Source: Phlebotomus papatasi (Eukaryota; Arthropoda; Insecta; Diptera; Psychodidae). From it: a stretch of 64,000 nt of DNA. Below the pieces are notes generated by a model. The model saw nothing but the letters and a program-made list of their open reading frames with translations. It ran no database searches and was not told where the DNA came from. The DNA lies in assembly GCF_024763615.1 (NCBI RefSeq), contig NC_077222.1:28334001-28398000 (forward strand). The letters run 5' to 3'. The position numbers and the translations under genes were made by a program. Positions 1 to 11,470 of this stretch are shown here, piece after piece (the first letter of the stretch is position 1; the number at the start of each line of letters is the position of its first letter).

Positions 1-1217
1 GGTCACAGCATTACTTATGAATTAGTAATATTATCGTTATTTTACGGTGCTGCCATGCTGTAACAAAGGCGATTCCAAACGACGGTCATTTTTCATACAA
101 AAAAATGACTCGCGAAACCCAATTCATTTGGCGTCCTTCTCTACCGCATAGGTATGAAATCAACGTACGGACTTTGAATAAAGACATTAAGTGCACTTCA
201 CAACTTTGTATTGCACTATCACCGTAGACACTATTTTCTCAACAATTTTTCACATTTTCTATCGTTTTCTACTACAACGTTCTATGTAAATTTTTTTAAC
301 TTTTCCCTAATTCACTACTCACATTTGCGAAGATTTTTGCCGTTCGACTATTGCTGAATGAGTCATCGGACATGTCGAAAATTTTTCAACTGGATAGCAA
401 CAACACAAAATAATCTTTTAAAATTTTCTCTAAATAGGTCTTTTAGACACAAGATTTTAATCACAGGACACTACAGAAACTGGAGCAAACTCCTGAACCA
501 CAAAATTTCATTTTACAAAAAAAATGTTTATTTGTTTAGTTCTATTTGCCATTTGACAAGTGAAATTTCTCCTAGATATACCCAGTGAGGGGAAGATTTT
601 TTATAGGGACACTGGAAGTCACTGGAAGTCGGCGTCATATTTTAGTCCTGAGGGAGTAATCTTAGAGTTATTATGACGCCAAATGACTTCCGTAAACCGT
701 AATATTACTTGCCGTCATTCGATTCTCTGATGACCGTCATAGGACTCGATTTTGGAATCCAGAATACATACATACATCCAACGGTAATCTTACTCTAAAT
801 TGCTATTTGGGAGAATTGGCGTTGATTCTATGAATTTATTGCTCCATTCTCATCAAATTTGTTTTTAATTATATAATTTATTTTATTTTATGAAATTTAA
901 ACACTTTAATAACAAGATATAAATATTATTTGGTCAGTAAATTAATCTCGTTTGAAACGTAGATTTATTATTAATTAGTTGAGCACTTAGGTCCCATTAA
1001 CAACTGAGAATTTATGACTATGGTTTGTTCCTGGAGTTCTACTGAATCATTCCCCTTTGATTTATACTAAATTATAAATAAGGTATGATACCACATTTTT
1101 TTACGTCTTTAGAGTATAAGTAAGTATGTGAAGTAAGGTTAACATTTGAAGATTTTTTAGACGTTTATACACAAAGTTGACCAAATCAGAAGTCAAATTC
1201 ACAAGCATAATCACTTC
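1..1217. other. Spacer without recognised gene
   Basis: AT-rich unique sequence apart from the inverted repeat at 631-680. The short open frame at 358-588 has no protein character. Confidence 0.6.
631..680. repeat. Inverted repeat GGCGTCATA/TATGACGCC
   Basis: GGAAGTCGGCGTCATA at the left and TATGACGCCAAATGACTTCC at the right form an imperfect hairpin. It may be the core of a small MITE, but the ends are unclear. Confidence 0.35.
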
Positions 1218-1357
1218 AAGGGGCACCTTTGAATTGAGACAGATTTTAAATTGAGCTTTTTTTCTCCATTTTTTAAATGAAATTAAGCCCTACTTTAATC
1301 TACTTTCGAAAAGAGATCGATTTTAATTCCCCCAATTCAAATGTGCCCCATTCCCCC
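1218..1357. mobile_element. Family E MITE, left-truncated
   Basis: AGGGGCACCTTTGAATTGAG at the left; AATTCAAATGTGCCCCATTC and CCCC at the right, followed by TA. Confidence 0.65.
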
Positions 1358-1619
1358 TACTGCTCATTGTAGTAGAAAGCCAGGATTCTAATTATCTCGT
1401 GCAACTCACCATTTAGACTTAATCCAAGACACTATCTGCTATTCTACATAGCCAATCAGTTAAATGTACTGTCCGGTTACGCTCCTGAATTAGGTCTTTG
1501 GTAACGTGTTGGTAACATCACATGCAATACTGAAAGCCAAAGCTTGCAACGTTGCTTTTTTAAAAGTTTGCCAAAAGGATGCTCTTTCTTATAAGAAAAC
1601 GAAAAAAATGGTATCAAAT

Positions 1620-1812
1620 AATGGCCTCAATTCTGAGACCAAGATCAATATCAAGACCAAGAAAATTTCAAGATTTTGGTATTTTGAAATCAAAAAATCA
1701 AGATCAAGATGTCAAATCTGTCAAATGTCTCAGAATCTTGAAGTCCAAGGAACAAACCGTGTGGATAACAAGACTTGAAATTCTGGAATCAATATTTCAA
1801 GATTTCAAGACG
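1620..1812 (+). repeat. Degenerate tandem repeat (CAAGATC/CAAGATT units)
   Basis: Units such as CCAAGATCAATATCAAGACC, AAAATCAAGATCAAGATG and ATTTCAAGATTTCAAGACG recur over about 190 bp. The open frames across it are by-products of the repeat. Confidence 0.7.
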
Positions 1813-1859
1813 TCAAATTTGTTGTTTTCTTGAAATAATTCCAAGAACCTCGCGGAGGT

Positions 1860-2359
1860 GTTTTTTTTTGGGATTGTTCGAAAACGCGTAGTGCGATTTG
1901 TTTCATTTTTGGATATGTTTACAAGATTACTCAAGCGGACAATTAAGTATGTGTGAAAATACCGTTGAATCATTCCTAATAACGGTTTTTCAAGGTCAAA
2001 GGTCAAAAAAGGCTCTAAAGAGCCTCGTTCATAACTGATAACAAATTTTTATTCGGAATTCAATTATATTAGTCCTAAGTTATTTTGGACAATATTTTGA
2101 GTGATTTATAAATCTGTTCATATCGGTTGTGAACCAGTAATGAACCGGTTATGAATCGATAAGTAATTTTTGCCCAAAAATCAATTTTATTACTCTTAAA
2201 ATTATTTTGTGAAATCTTTCGAGTGCTTTACAAATCGGTTTCAATCAGTTGAGAATCGGTAAACGGTAAATAATGCAAAAGTACTTTTAAGGGATAGCAT
2301 CTAAGTCACGAGTTCGAGCACTTTGCAAAGTCCGGTACGCTTTGCCACCCCTTTTTTTC
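1860..2359 (+). repeat. Repeat R, partial copy a
   Basis: Shares GGGATTGTTCGAAAACGCG, TGAACCGGTTATGAATCGAT and GCTTTGCCACCCCTTTTT with copies at 6927, 11471 and 57324. The 5' part (the GTCCGTCTGTCCGT block) is missing. The class of R is uncertain: no terminal repeats or coding frame are evident. Confidence 0.75.
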
Positions 2360-2431
2360 AAATTAAAAAGATTGGGACAAACTATGCCTCCATGATCACT
2401 CCTAAAGCGAGGTGTTTCAGAATTAAATATA

Positions 2432-3408
2432 GGGGAGACCAGGGCAAAATTAGGCAGCAAATGAAATTTTTAATTGCGTATAATTTGTGAGAAATGTATG
2501 AAATAGACTGATAAATATTTCAATGAATAGAGAGGGAGGTGTTTACTTTAAATATTTACATAACGATTTCCTCAATAATCCTTCTAACAAAACTATATAG
2601 TCATTCGAGGAGAGTTGGAACAGTGTTTGAGATGGACCACTTCGCCTCCTGCTTACACCCTGTGCACGATCTCCACCTCATTTGGTCTATTTGTGCCCTT
2701 CAACATTCTAGTGAAAACCCCCAAGTTACAGCTTTCTACCTTTAAAATTGTACGAGAAAATTGAAATTGAATTTTTTGGATGTCTGAAAAATGGCCAAAA
2801 GAATACGTGTATTTGGGGGTAGAGGAGAGATGGAACTTAATAGTTTTGGCAACACTTCTGGTGTGAATTTTGGTCAATGTTCTTCAAAATCTTTTCAAGT
2901 AAATCTTAGAAATAATTTTCTCTAAATTCCTGGTAAGACTGACTTGATACACTCAGTGAAATTGCCATCGAAGTATATGAGCCACATATTCCACAAAATA
3001 AATCATTTATACTGAAAAAATAAAATAAACTCCAATAAATTCAATGAAATAGTGTTCATGTCTAAAATCACTTCCCTACTATTCTAAATTAATAAAATAA
3101 ACTATAAATATTTTGCTAAAATTAGGGGTGTTCCATCTCATCTTCACTTTTTTGAGTGCCTCAGAATGCTACTTTTTTAAATCCTATTTTTCGAAGTGAC
3201 TATTTTCATCTAGCCTTTTCTAATATTGATATCAGAAATTTAGAGTCTTCAAATGATAAACCAGTAAGATTCGTCTTTGTCTCGTATTCAAAACGTATCC
3301 GCAATATTGAATATAAAAAAGGTGTTCCATCTCTCCTCGAATGACTATATCATCCATAACATCCCACTATTTAATGCTAACTGTGGATAATCCTATCCCT
3401 GTCTTCCC
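2432..3408 (+). mobile_element. Family A MITE with a 746-bp nested insertion
   Basis: Left end GGGGAGACCAGGGCAAAATT and right end CTGTCTTCCC between TA. The outer arms match the intact copy at 3425. The insertion at 2600-3345 splits it. Confidence 0.8.
2600..3345 (+). mobile_element. TA-flanked foldback nested in family A
   Basis: Inverted ends GTCATTCGAGGAGAGTTGGA and CATCTCTCCTCGAATGAC, flanked by TA inside the family A copy. No transposase frame; short frames here are chance. Confidence 0.75.
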
Positions 3409-3424
3409 TAGTGTACTATCTGTA

Positions 3425-3638
3425 GGGGAGACCGGGGCAGAATTAGCCAGTAAATGATTTTTTTCATTACGTATAATTTATATTAAAATGTTTACATCGT
3501 GCAGACAAATACTTCAATAAATAGGAAGGGAAGTGTAATTTTGGAATAAATAGTGGTTTCTTTAATATTCCTTATAAGACGAACTATAAGATCCCATTGT
3601 CTAATACCATGCGTGGCTAATTCGGCCCTGGTCTCCCC
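3425..3638 (+). mobile_element. Family A MITE, intact 214-bp copy
   Basis: GGGGAGACCGGGGCAGAATT at the left, AATTCGGCCCTGGTCTCCCC at the right, TA on both sides. It serves as reference for the interrupted copies at 2432 and 44222. Confidence 0.88.
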
Positions 3639-3911
3639 TACTGCGCTAAGCACTGGTGGAGTCTTGGAAAATCTCTCTTAATAAACCACATTAAATTTTT
3701 ATTTCTATTTATTATCAAATTTAAGTCATAATCTCATTATCTGATTCTTTGTCGTCATCCAGATAAATCAAAATTCCATTCATATTTATAAGTTTTAATG
3801 AAAAATATTCGCTATTAGATCAGGTACTGAATTAGGTTATCTATTCTATCCTTAAACGTATCAATTTGATTAATTTTTCTTGAAGAAATAATCGTATGTT
3901 ATAATTATATA

Positions 3912-4126
3912 GGGGAATGTTGGCATGGTTCGCACAGAGTGAACCTTCAAACAATGCAAATTTTCTCTTTATTTGCAAAGAGTTAGTTCGTCATTTCTTA
4001 GCCATAAGATAGATAATTATTAAGCTCATGAGACAAGATGAGAAATGGTAAGTCAGCTCTTTGCAAACAAGAGAAAATTCGCATCGTTTGAAGGTTCACT
4101 CTGTGCGAACCTTGCCTACATTCCCC
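3912..4126. mobile_element. Foldback MITE with about 75-base arms
   Basis: GGGGAATGTTGGCATGGTTC, then GCACAGAGTGAACCTTCAAA, is repeated inverted at the right end (TTTGAAGGTTCACTCTGTGC, CATTCCCC). TA flanks; 215 bp, almost a perfect hairpin. Confidence 0.9.
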
Positions 4127-6078
4127 TACAAATTTTAATATGTTAGGGAAAGTTCCTTATGAATTGACAATCTTATGTTTGTTAAGATTATCAAATGGAA
4201 ATTTCACAAAGAAATACTTAAATCTGATTTAAATGAATTGAACCGTTTTAATGACTTTATGCAGAACTTTTTGACAAGATAACAAATATCCTTACGATAA
4301 CAAGCTTTTCATTGACTTAGAAAGTTTTGATTTAAACACCATTCTAATAATGTTGTTAAAATATTGTTCGTCATTATTGGGAAACGTATGCATGAGGACT
4401 TAGAATTAGATTGTGAATCTTCTGTGAATTGCTTTTCTCATTTTCGGTTGTATCCTTTTTTGTGCGTGTCGTGGGGTGATGGCATTGTTGAAATGAAATT
4501 AAATTATGGAATTTTGAGAAAGTCATCATGTGAGTGAAAGTGGCGGTTTGAAGGAATGCTGGGTTGTATCTCTCATGTCACTCTTGGTTGTATCATAAGG
4601 ATCTTGGAGACATGGAATATATGGATGAATCCTGCGGAGGCCGAATAGCATCAGCCAATATATGGAACACACACGTTTTCAATTTTATTTTTGTGTCATT
4701 TCCATCACTTCCATTTTGTATGTTACCACCAAGAGTGTGAGATGATCTGAATAACTCTAAGCTGCTACAACATTTCGCATCAGGAATGTATCAGAAAACT
4801 TCAAAAAAAAAAGAATCTTTCGCTACTCTCTCAAAATATCAACATATACAAATAAATATATAATGCAAGGATCCATTTGTGTTTGGGATTTGAAGTAATA
4901 TATGATAGGTATATCTTTTCGCACAATAAAATTGGTATGAATGAAAGGAAGTGATTTTGTATATTTGTAGCAAAATGAACTCTATAAAGCTTTATTTATG
5001 TTCCTTGGGGAAATATTTAGTTTGCATTTTGTTGTTTGGGGCACCTTTAAATAAGGCATAGAAGATGGTAAAAGGAGATTATAATGAAATGGTCACTTTT
5101 GAGGGGATTTTACCAACATAAGCTTCTTGGACCATTTCACACAAACATATTATCTCTTTGACTTTTTCACATTAAATAAATTACTTGCTATTTATGTCCT
5201 ATTTCTCAAAATGTATATTTGTGGGAAAATAAATCAGCATATTTGAAAGCTCATTTAAATAAATTTGCCCCATCTTATGGTACATATATTAACAATCAAT
5301 TAACTACGGAAAAGCTTTATTGCTCGTTTTGCAAGGCATCAATCAAAATTTTGGGGTGTGAAGTGTGAGTTAATGTAATTGTTAAAGTAATATATGGCGA
5401 CAAATCCTCTCTAAGCCTTTTTGGAGATTTCTTTTTCGCTCCAATACACATCTTAATCTTATTTCCTTTTCACTCCTCCAAAAAATCTCTAGAGTATAAT
5501 TTCTGTAATTGATATACGAGCGTAGAGTTACTTGTATATATAATTGTGGTAGAGAAAATTATATATATAGAAATCTTTTTCCCCTATACATATTTTATAT
5601 ATATGTCATCGGCGTCGAGGCGAAAGCACCAGACACGGCACACTCCAGTGCCCAAATATTATTATGATTAATGACCTTTTGCGGAAGCGAATGAAATGTT
5701 GAGTTTTATCACATTCAACCCATAATTAAATGACATAACAACACGCACTTCACATTACTATACTCAATATATAAACATTTTACATACACACCTCTTCATT
5801 CTATGTTTCGTTTTCATCCACTCGTGAGATTGAGGGTCATACAAAAAAATTATCCACGTTTTGGGAACAATAATTTTATTTAAAAAGGGTCACTTTTGAT
5901 TTTTACCAATAGACACATTTAATAAAAGAAATGTTTTTAGTAAATATTAAAAGTTAGACATCTCCAGATTACCAGAATTGTGTTCGAATTATGCTCACAG
6001 GTTGAGAATATCAAATATCAATCGTGTTTTAAGATATTTATTGTTATTTATTTTTGTGTATTATTATTTAGTAACAAT
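4127..6078. other. Spacer without recognised gene
   Basis: Unique AT-rich DNA with few transposon traces. The stretch 5590-5700 (GGCGTCGAGGCGAAAGCACC) and 4450-4690 are less AT-rich and could hold regulatory sequence; nothing coding is seen. Confidence 0.5.
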
Positions 6079-6091
6079 AACATTATTTGGT

Positions 6092-6364
6092 TGGCCACTC
6101 AATGGGTCAAATGGTAGAGCACTCGCTCTATGATGCAAGTGTCCCGGGTTCGAATCCTCTTTAGGTCACCAGGAATTTTTCTGGCGTTAAAGGTAATCGG
6201 ATTGAATCCAGTGAGCTTCACTGCACTTGATTCCACGGGCATGGGACTGACAACCCCATCCCGTACAAGAAAAAATAATAGTGCATGTCTAGAAATCCCC
6301 TTGCGGGAAGGCCTAGTTCCTTCATGGAATGTTGTGCAAGCATTATTATTATATTATTATTATT
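6092..6364 (+). mobile_element. tRNA-derived SINE, copy 1, with 13-bp target-site duplication
   Basis: The head is tRNA-like: an A-box-like TGGGTCAAATGGTAGAGCA and a B box GGTTCGAATCC at 6147-6157. A unique body with CTTGCGGGAAGGCCTAGTTC leads to an ATT-repeat tail. The 13-base AACATTATTTGGT flanks it at 6079-6091 and 6365-6377, proving insertion by target-primed retrotransposition. It has no protein; mobilisation would need a partner LINE. Confidence 0.9.
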
Positions 6365-6474
6365 AACATTATTTGGTCCCTTTGGTAATCGTATTGAAAT
6401 CCCATTTTGGATTTTTTTTAATATTGTGATTTATTTTATGAAGTTACGCTAATTATTGGTTTAGGGATAGTTTG

Positions 6475-6592
6475 GTAGTCGTCCGGAGTGGCTGAAGAAG
6501 GTGCTTAGAGCACCGAAAGCTCTGGGAAGATAAGAATTCTTCATTTTGGGCTGAATTTTCACCCACCCGAGGACTACCGGACTATTCCTCTA
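6475..6592. repeat. Short GC-richer repeat related to 50433-50748
   Basis: GTAGTCGTCCGGAGTGGCTG at the left; CCGAGGACTACCGGACTATT at the right. The middle has GCTTAGAGCACCGAAAGCTC. The inverted edges suggest a mobile fragment. Confidence 0.4.
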
Positions 6593-6989
6593 AATTAAAC
6601 TTAACGTTATCGGTTTCCCTACTTGCTAATTTACTGGTTTGGTCTGGTTGGATATATTACTGATAACATATTTATCCAATTTTATCCAAGGCACTGGAGT
6701 TTCCGTTTTGCGATTACTTTCATTAAATTTTCCGATTGATTCACATCTTGTGTATCTTTTCTGTTTTTTTTATCCGATTCTTTTAAAAATCTATTGTATT
6801 TACGGTTGACTTTGCCACCCCGCTTTTCTTCAAATTAGTCACTTAAAAAAAATCTTTTTACTGATCAGGCGGTAGATCCGATCAATAAAGACTATATCGA
6901 CTATGCTTATGTGGTAGAATTAAAATGGGTGGCAAAGCGTCTCAGGTTTTGCGAAATTTTCGAACTCGTGACTTAGATGCTGTCTCTAA

Positions 6990-7099
6990 TGGCCTCTACA
7001 CACTAGATAAAATTATGTCCATATTGAAGAGTTTTTCCTATACAAGCGCAGGGAATTTGCTTCAATATGGACATAAATTTCTCAAGTATGTAGAGGCCA
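6990..7099 (+). mobile_element. 110-bp PIF/Harbinger-type MITE inside repeat R
   Basis: Ends TGGCCTCTACA and TGTAGAGGCCA with long inverted arms (TTATGTCCATATTGAAG and its complement). It is flanked by TAA at 6987-6989 and 7100-7102. A three-base TWA duplication is typical of PIF/Harbinger. The R copy at 1860-2359 has the same site uninterrupted. Confidence 0.8.
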
Positions 7100-7524
7100 T
7101 AAGAAGTGCTTTCGCATCATTTACAATTTCCCGGTTCTCAACCGATTTAAACCGAATCGTATATAACTTTAAAGACCCCCCAAAATGGTTTAAAGAGTAA
7201 TAAAATTGATTTTCGGACAAAAATTATTAAGCGAATCATAACCGGTTCATTATCGGTTCAAAACCGACTTGAATCGATTTATAAATCACTCAAAACATTG
7301 TCTAAAATTACTCAAGACTAATATAATTGAATTTCGAATTAATATTAGTTATCGGTTATGAACCGGTCCATTACTGGAACCGGTGCAGTTTTGTAGGAAA
7401 TTCTAAGAACTTTCCAATGAGCTCAAACACGACCCCATTCGCCTCATAAATGTGCGGTCTAGAGCCTTTTTTAACTTTTGACCTTAGAAAACCGTTCAAC
7501 AGTATTATCACACATGGTCAAATA

Positions 7525-7757
7525 GGGTCGGAGGAACGTCTGTTCGACAGGGAACCCCTATTGACACTTTTATCAAAATGTTGAAAATTATTTAATGTAC
7601 CTAGTAAAATATAAGTAATATGTATAACGTTTTTCCTGTAATATACCTTTTACTATAAACAGAGATGTTCAAATTTCATATCAAAAATGGAACAGAGTAG
7701 GGTGTCAATAGGTGCTGACACGAGTTCTTAAAGTGTCAATAGACGTTCCTTTCACCC
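7525..7757 (+). mobile_element. Family L TA-flanked MITE inside repeat R
   Basis: Ends GGGTCGGAGGAACGTCTG and AGACGTTCCTTTCACCC, flanked by TA. The interior has CCCCTATTGACACTT near the left end and AAGTGTCAATAG near the right. A diverged inverted copy is at 16385-16575. Confidence 0.75.
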
Positions 7758-8193
7758 TAGTTAAATCTCACGATCATAAATCATATATTAAGTGTCCTCA
7801 TTTTTGAATCGACATAAGAATGTGGAAATGTATGAATTTTTCTGAGAATTTTTATCTTTCAAAGGTCCGCCTGGGTCACCTCCAAAACATATCCAAAAAT
7901 TAAAAAATCGCACCATGCGCTTTCGAACAATCCCAAAAAAACATGGTTTTGGAGGAGAAGGGGAGGGGTGGGAGGAAAATGATGGGCATTTTAACGATTC
8001 TTGGATTGACTTATGGAGGGGTCCCCATTAGACCCCAAGTCGCTATCTCTATCCGTTTGGCCTGTAGAAGTGGCGACAGCCTACGGACAGACGGACAAAC
8101 AGCGTGACAGAAGGATTTTATAAATACTGTTCTGTCTGTTGAGTTCGAGCAGTAAAAAAAAAAAGTCACTTCTGTAGGCCAAAGTCACTAGTA

Positions 8194-8442
8194 GGGCAAA
8201 GTGCTACAAGTTGAACAGTAGTACAAGTTGGATAATGGTACAATTTGAACAGGGCTTTTTGTCTTGATAAATTTAGTACTTCATTTTTATTTGTATATTT
8301 TTAATGCTTTAGTTTTATAATTTGGTTAAGTTCTTAAAAACAAATTTTGTACTGTATTTATCAAGAAAAAAAAACCATGTCCAACTTGTACCGGCGAATT
8401 GTCCAACTTGTAACACTAATTCCAAATTATATCACTTTACCC
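8194..8442. mobile_element. TA-flanked MITE (ACAAGTTG arms)
   Basis: GGGCAAAGTGCTACAAGTTG at the left; CAACTTGTAACACT and ATCACTTTACCC at the right; TA flanks; 249 bp. Confidence 0.75.
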
Positions 8443-8766
8443 TATACGGTACCATCTTAATAAGACTACTGTAAGTATATTTACAATACAATACAATAAT
8501 ATACATATTTAGAAGCGACGATGTGGATTCCTTAAAATAAATTGCAAAGTGTGACAAAATCATTCGTTTTATTCTAAAATTAATTCCAATTTCTAGATTC
8601 AAGAAATTCTTGGATATTTGTGTCATTGAATATGCCCTCCCTGTGATTGATTGTGGATAGTTCAAAGTTGTTCTGCTTAAAGTCAGCTTCATTTCACTTA
8701 ATTCCACGGGTATTGAGACAGATAACCCTGTCTCAGACGGGTGAAAATTAAAAACAGATTTGCAAT

Positions 8767-8864
8767 AGGGAAGACCGGGGCAGAATTAGTCACGGATGAA
8801 ATTAGACAGTAAGATAGTTTGCCTTACAAGAAATATGCAGGAAACCACTATTTATTCCAAGTAA
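8767..8864. mobile_element. Truncated, rearranged family A fragment
   Basis: GGGAAGACCGGGGCAGAATT at the left, then GGAAACCACTATTTATTCC, which is an inverted piece of the family A interior. The right part is replaced by a family E-like segment (GGGGGAAGTGGTGCAACTTT). Confidence 0.55.
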
Positions 8865-9145
8865 AAAGGGGGAAGTGGTGCAACTTTGGCACCTTTAAAA
8901 GACTGTTTAGGAGAGCATTATTATTGAAGATATATATAATGAATATTATACCGAATTAAATTTAATTCAGTCCAATTTTAACACCGAAAAAGTGAGATAG
9001 ACTTATGCAATTTTTTAAGAAATAAATGGACGCGAATTTTGATTTGATGAAAATTTTGTCGATCTAAAAACTGTGCCGGAGGGATTACAAACCATTTCTA
9101 CAAATCTATCGCATAATTTGCAGGAGTTATTCTCTTCTCGTATTA

Positions 9146-9996
9146 GGGTAAATTAAGCTAATTCAAAACCTGCTTCAAATGGAAATTTTTCGCTACTCCA
9201 AATGGAAACGTCACTGTTGTCATGATAAATACAGTACCAAATTACTATATTTATAAATTTTCTATACCACAGTTTCATTATTTAGTTAATTTTGCTCTAA
9301 ATAAAGCGAAAATCCATTCACATTCACAAATTTTAATTTGTTAATTTCTCAGAAAAATTAAAAGTGTACCTTTTCACCATTGAATTTTTCATAGATCGAC
9401 CATGTGTTTCAATGAAAAACACAATGAGGTGACTGTTGTTTATTTGTTTTGTTTAACATTTATGTCGTATTTCTGGCTAATTTTATTTAAATTAAGTGCT
9501 AATCTTTATTGTTAACGGTGCGTGAAGTTTTCAAATTAAATAATTACCTATTTCGTGAACAAAAAGGGTTTTTTTAAGTGTCTGCAAATGCTTCAATAGG
9601 AAATCCCGGAAATATGTTTTTTGGAGAGATTTTTCTATTGTTTTATAAAGGAGAAAAGACCAGGAATAAGAACAAATCCTGCACTCAAGAGCAATTCAAC
9701 AAGGTTTTCGAAGCCTTTCGTCGCGGTTTCACTTACACTGTTTGTCTCCAATTAGAAACTTTCCCTTGTCTCCATTTGAATTTATTTCCAATAGAAGCAT
9801 TTTACACTCGCGTATTTTTCTTGTTTTTAAGAAGTTTTCATGTTATATCAAAAGAATTTTCTCTAAACTGTAACATTCCAGAAGAGTCAAGAAGCAAATT
9901 TATGTAATTCTCTTCAGGAAAAATATGAACTTAATGTGTTGAATCTTCTGTCAAAGTTAAAGCGTCTGGAAATGGTTTGAATTAGGACATTTACCC
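9146..9996 (+). mobile_element. Decayed TA-flanked transposon with a possible DNA-binding remnant
   Basis: GGGTAAATTAAGCTAATTCA at the left; TTTGAATTAGGACATTTACCC is split here as TTTGAATTAGG plus ACATTTACCC at the right; TA flanks; 851 bp, longer than the MITEs. The frame at 9578-9907 contains TRNKNKSCTQEQFNKVFEAF then RRG, which resembles the start of a pipsqueak-type helix-turn-helix found in pogo-like transposases. The rest of that frame is unconvincing. Confidence 0.55.
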
Positions 9997-10035
9997 TATA
10001 CCGCTAAACAAAATTCTTCTTCGAATAAAACTTAC

Positions 10036-10086
10036 AGGTTCGAGCATTCAGCAAAGCTGCTACGCTTTTTTACCCTTCTTTACATA
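10036..10086 (+). repeat. Short remnant of the repeat R 3' end
   Basis: GGTTCGAGCATTCAGCAAAG, then CTACGCTTTTTTACCC, matches the last 50 bases of repeat R. It lies just outside the right end of the element at 9146-9996. Confidence 0.55.
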
Positions 10087-11470
10087 AAAGACAAATTTTT
10101 GTGTATTTATTTGATTGATATTACTGTTTATTAATTCTGACCACATTTAACAGCACGAACAGTCACCAATCGTTAAATTAATTCACCTTAAGCCATGTCC
10201 GTTATATTAATCGATTTCAATTATAAACATTATTTACCAATAATAATTGTCAAGGGTATGGAAAATGGGTCAATGGTCAATAGAAATATTTCTATAAAAG
10301 CAATTTATTTCCTTTCATAAGAACTTCTTTTCTGTCACTTGGTTAAACGCAAAATTTGTCCTGCAGGTTCTGCAGTGTCAATGACATATCCTAAAAGTAT
10401 TAATTTTAAATGAAATGGCAGATAGACAATAACATGAGAACAAATTGAAACACTTTATAGTGTCTTTTATTTTTGAAAGATATAAAATATAATAAGAAGA
10501 CTGCTGAAAGTTAAAAACTTGTATACTAGAATATAGCTTTAATTTCGACATTTGAAGTGCGATATTTGTGAAGTAGTATGAGGACCTGTCTAATATTGAA
10601 ACGTGCCAAGCAAGTCTTCTTCATGTCATAAGAACTTTTACGGTTTGCTGAGAATAAAGAATATAAAGCTTTCACTCTGTATATTTTGTCTTGTTGCAAA
10701 CAAAAAAAAAATTGCTGATAAAAGTGTACAAAAAGAGAGTGAAGAGCGATGAAGAATCCAATTTTAGAAATAGCTAGAGAGACAGTAAAATCTATGAATC
10801 ACGTTTCATCGTTGAAGAGAATTTTTCATGCAGGATATTCAATGTTGTATATTTTCCTTTTTTTTATACATACAAAATTGTTTGAGAGAGCCGAAGGATA
10901 TTCAGTGAATCTGCGTTAGTTGAAATTCATTTTAAACTCACTAAAACAATAATAATTCGTTGAATAATGTTACTTATACTTTCTAAATCCGTATATACAC
11001 CGTTATAGTTTCAAGGATGATAACGGAAAGGATGATAAAGAAATTGAGTTGAGTGGAAAATAGGAAAAGTGCAGGAAATGCGAAATATTCAGACACTCAA
11101 ATATAGTAAATTCCACTATCTGATTCTTATTCTCGTCATTCATGCACTTGTACAGAAAAGGGAAAAGAGGGAAAAATGAAATGTAGAATCGTGGTATTGC
11201 CGGTACGTCAATCTCCTTAATGAAGATTAATTGCCATTTTATTGCATTTTGTCTTTTACCGTGCAAATCTATCAGCAAACTTTTAGCCCTTTACATGAAT
11301 GTCAGTGCCAGCCTTCAATTGGCTTTGGTTTCCCGCATATTTAGCATTGGAGATGCATAAAAAATCCTATCAAATTTTGATGCAGACTGCAGGAATTAGG
11401 AGTCATAGGGGAAACTGAGGTAACACTGTACAGAAAGACAACTTAAGTAATTTTCCTAATTTAGATTTTA
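10087..11470. other. Spacer without recognised gene
   Basis: AT-rich, no repeat family or coding frame recognised. The minus frame at 11003-11278 lacks any motif. Confidence 0.5.

Larger units (their letters stand above)
6927..8153 (-). repeat. Repeat R, copy b, carrying two younger insertions
   Basis: A long minus-strand copy. Read on that strand it starts ACTGCTCGAACTC, has the GTCCGTCTGTCCGT block, GGTTTTCTAAGGTCAAA and ends ACGCTTTGCCACCC. It is interrupted by a PIF/Harbinger-type MITE (6990-7099) and a family L element (7525-7757). Confidence 0.75.

Noticed and set aside
1620..1812. Possible CRISPR-like spaced repeats
   Set aside because: The units are contiguous and degenerate, without unique spacers, in a eukaryotic context.
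6100..6170. tRNA gene
   Set aside because: Only a tRNA-like head of a SINE: no cloverleaf could be completed, and a body, tail and target duplication follow.
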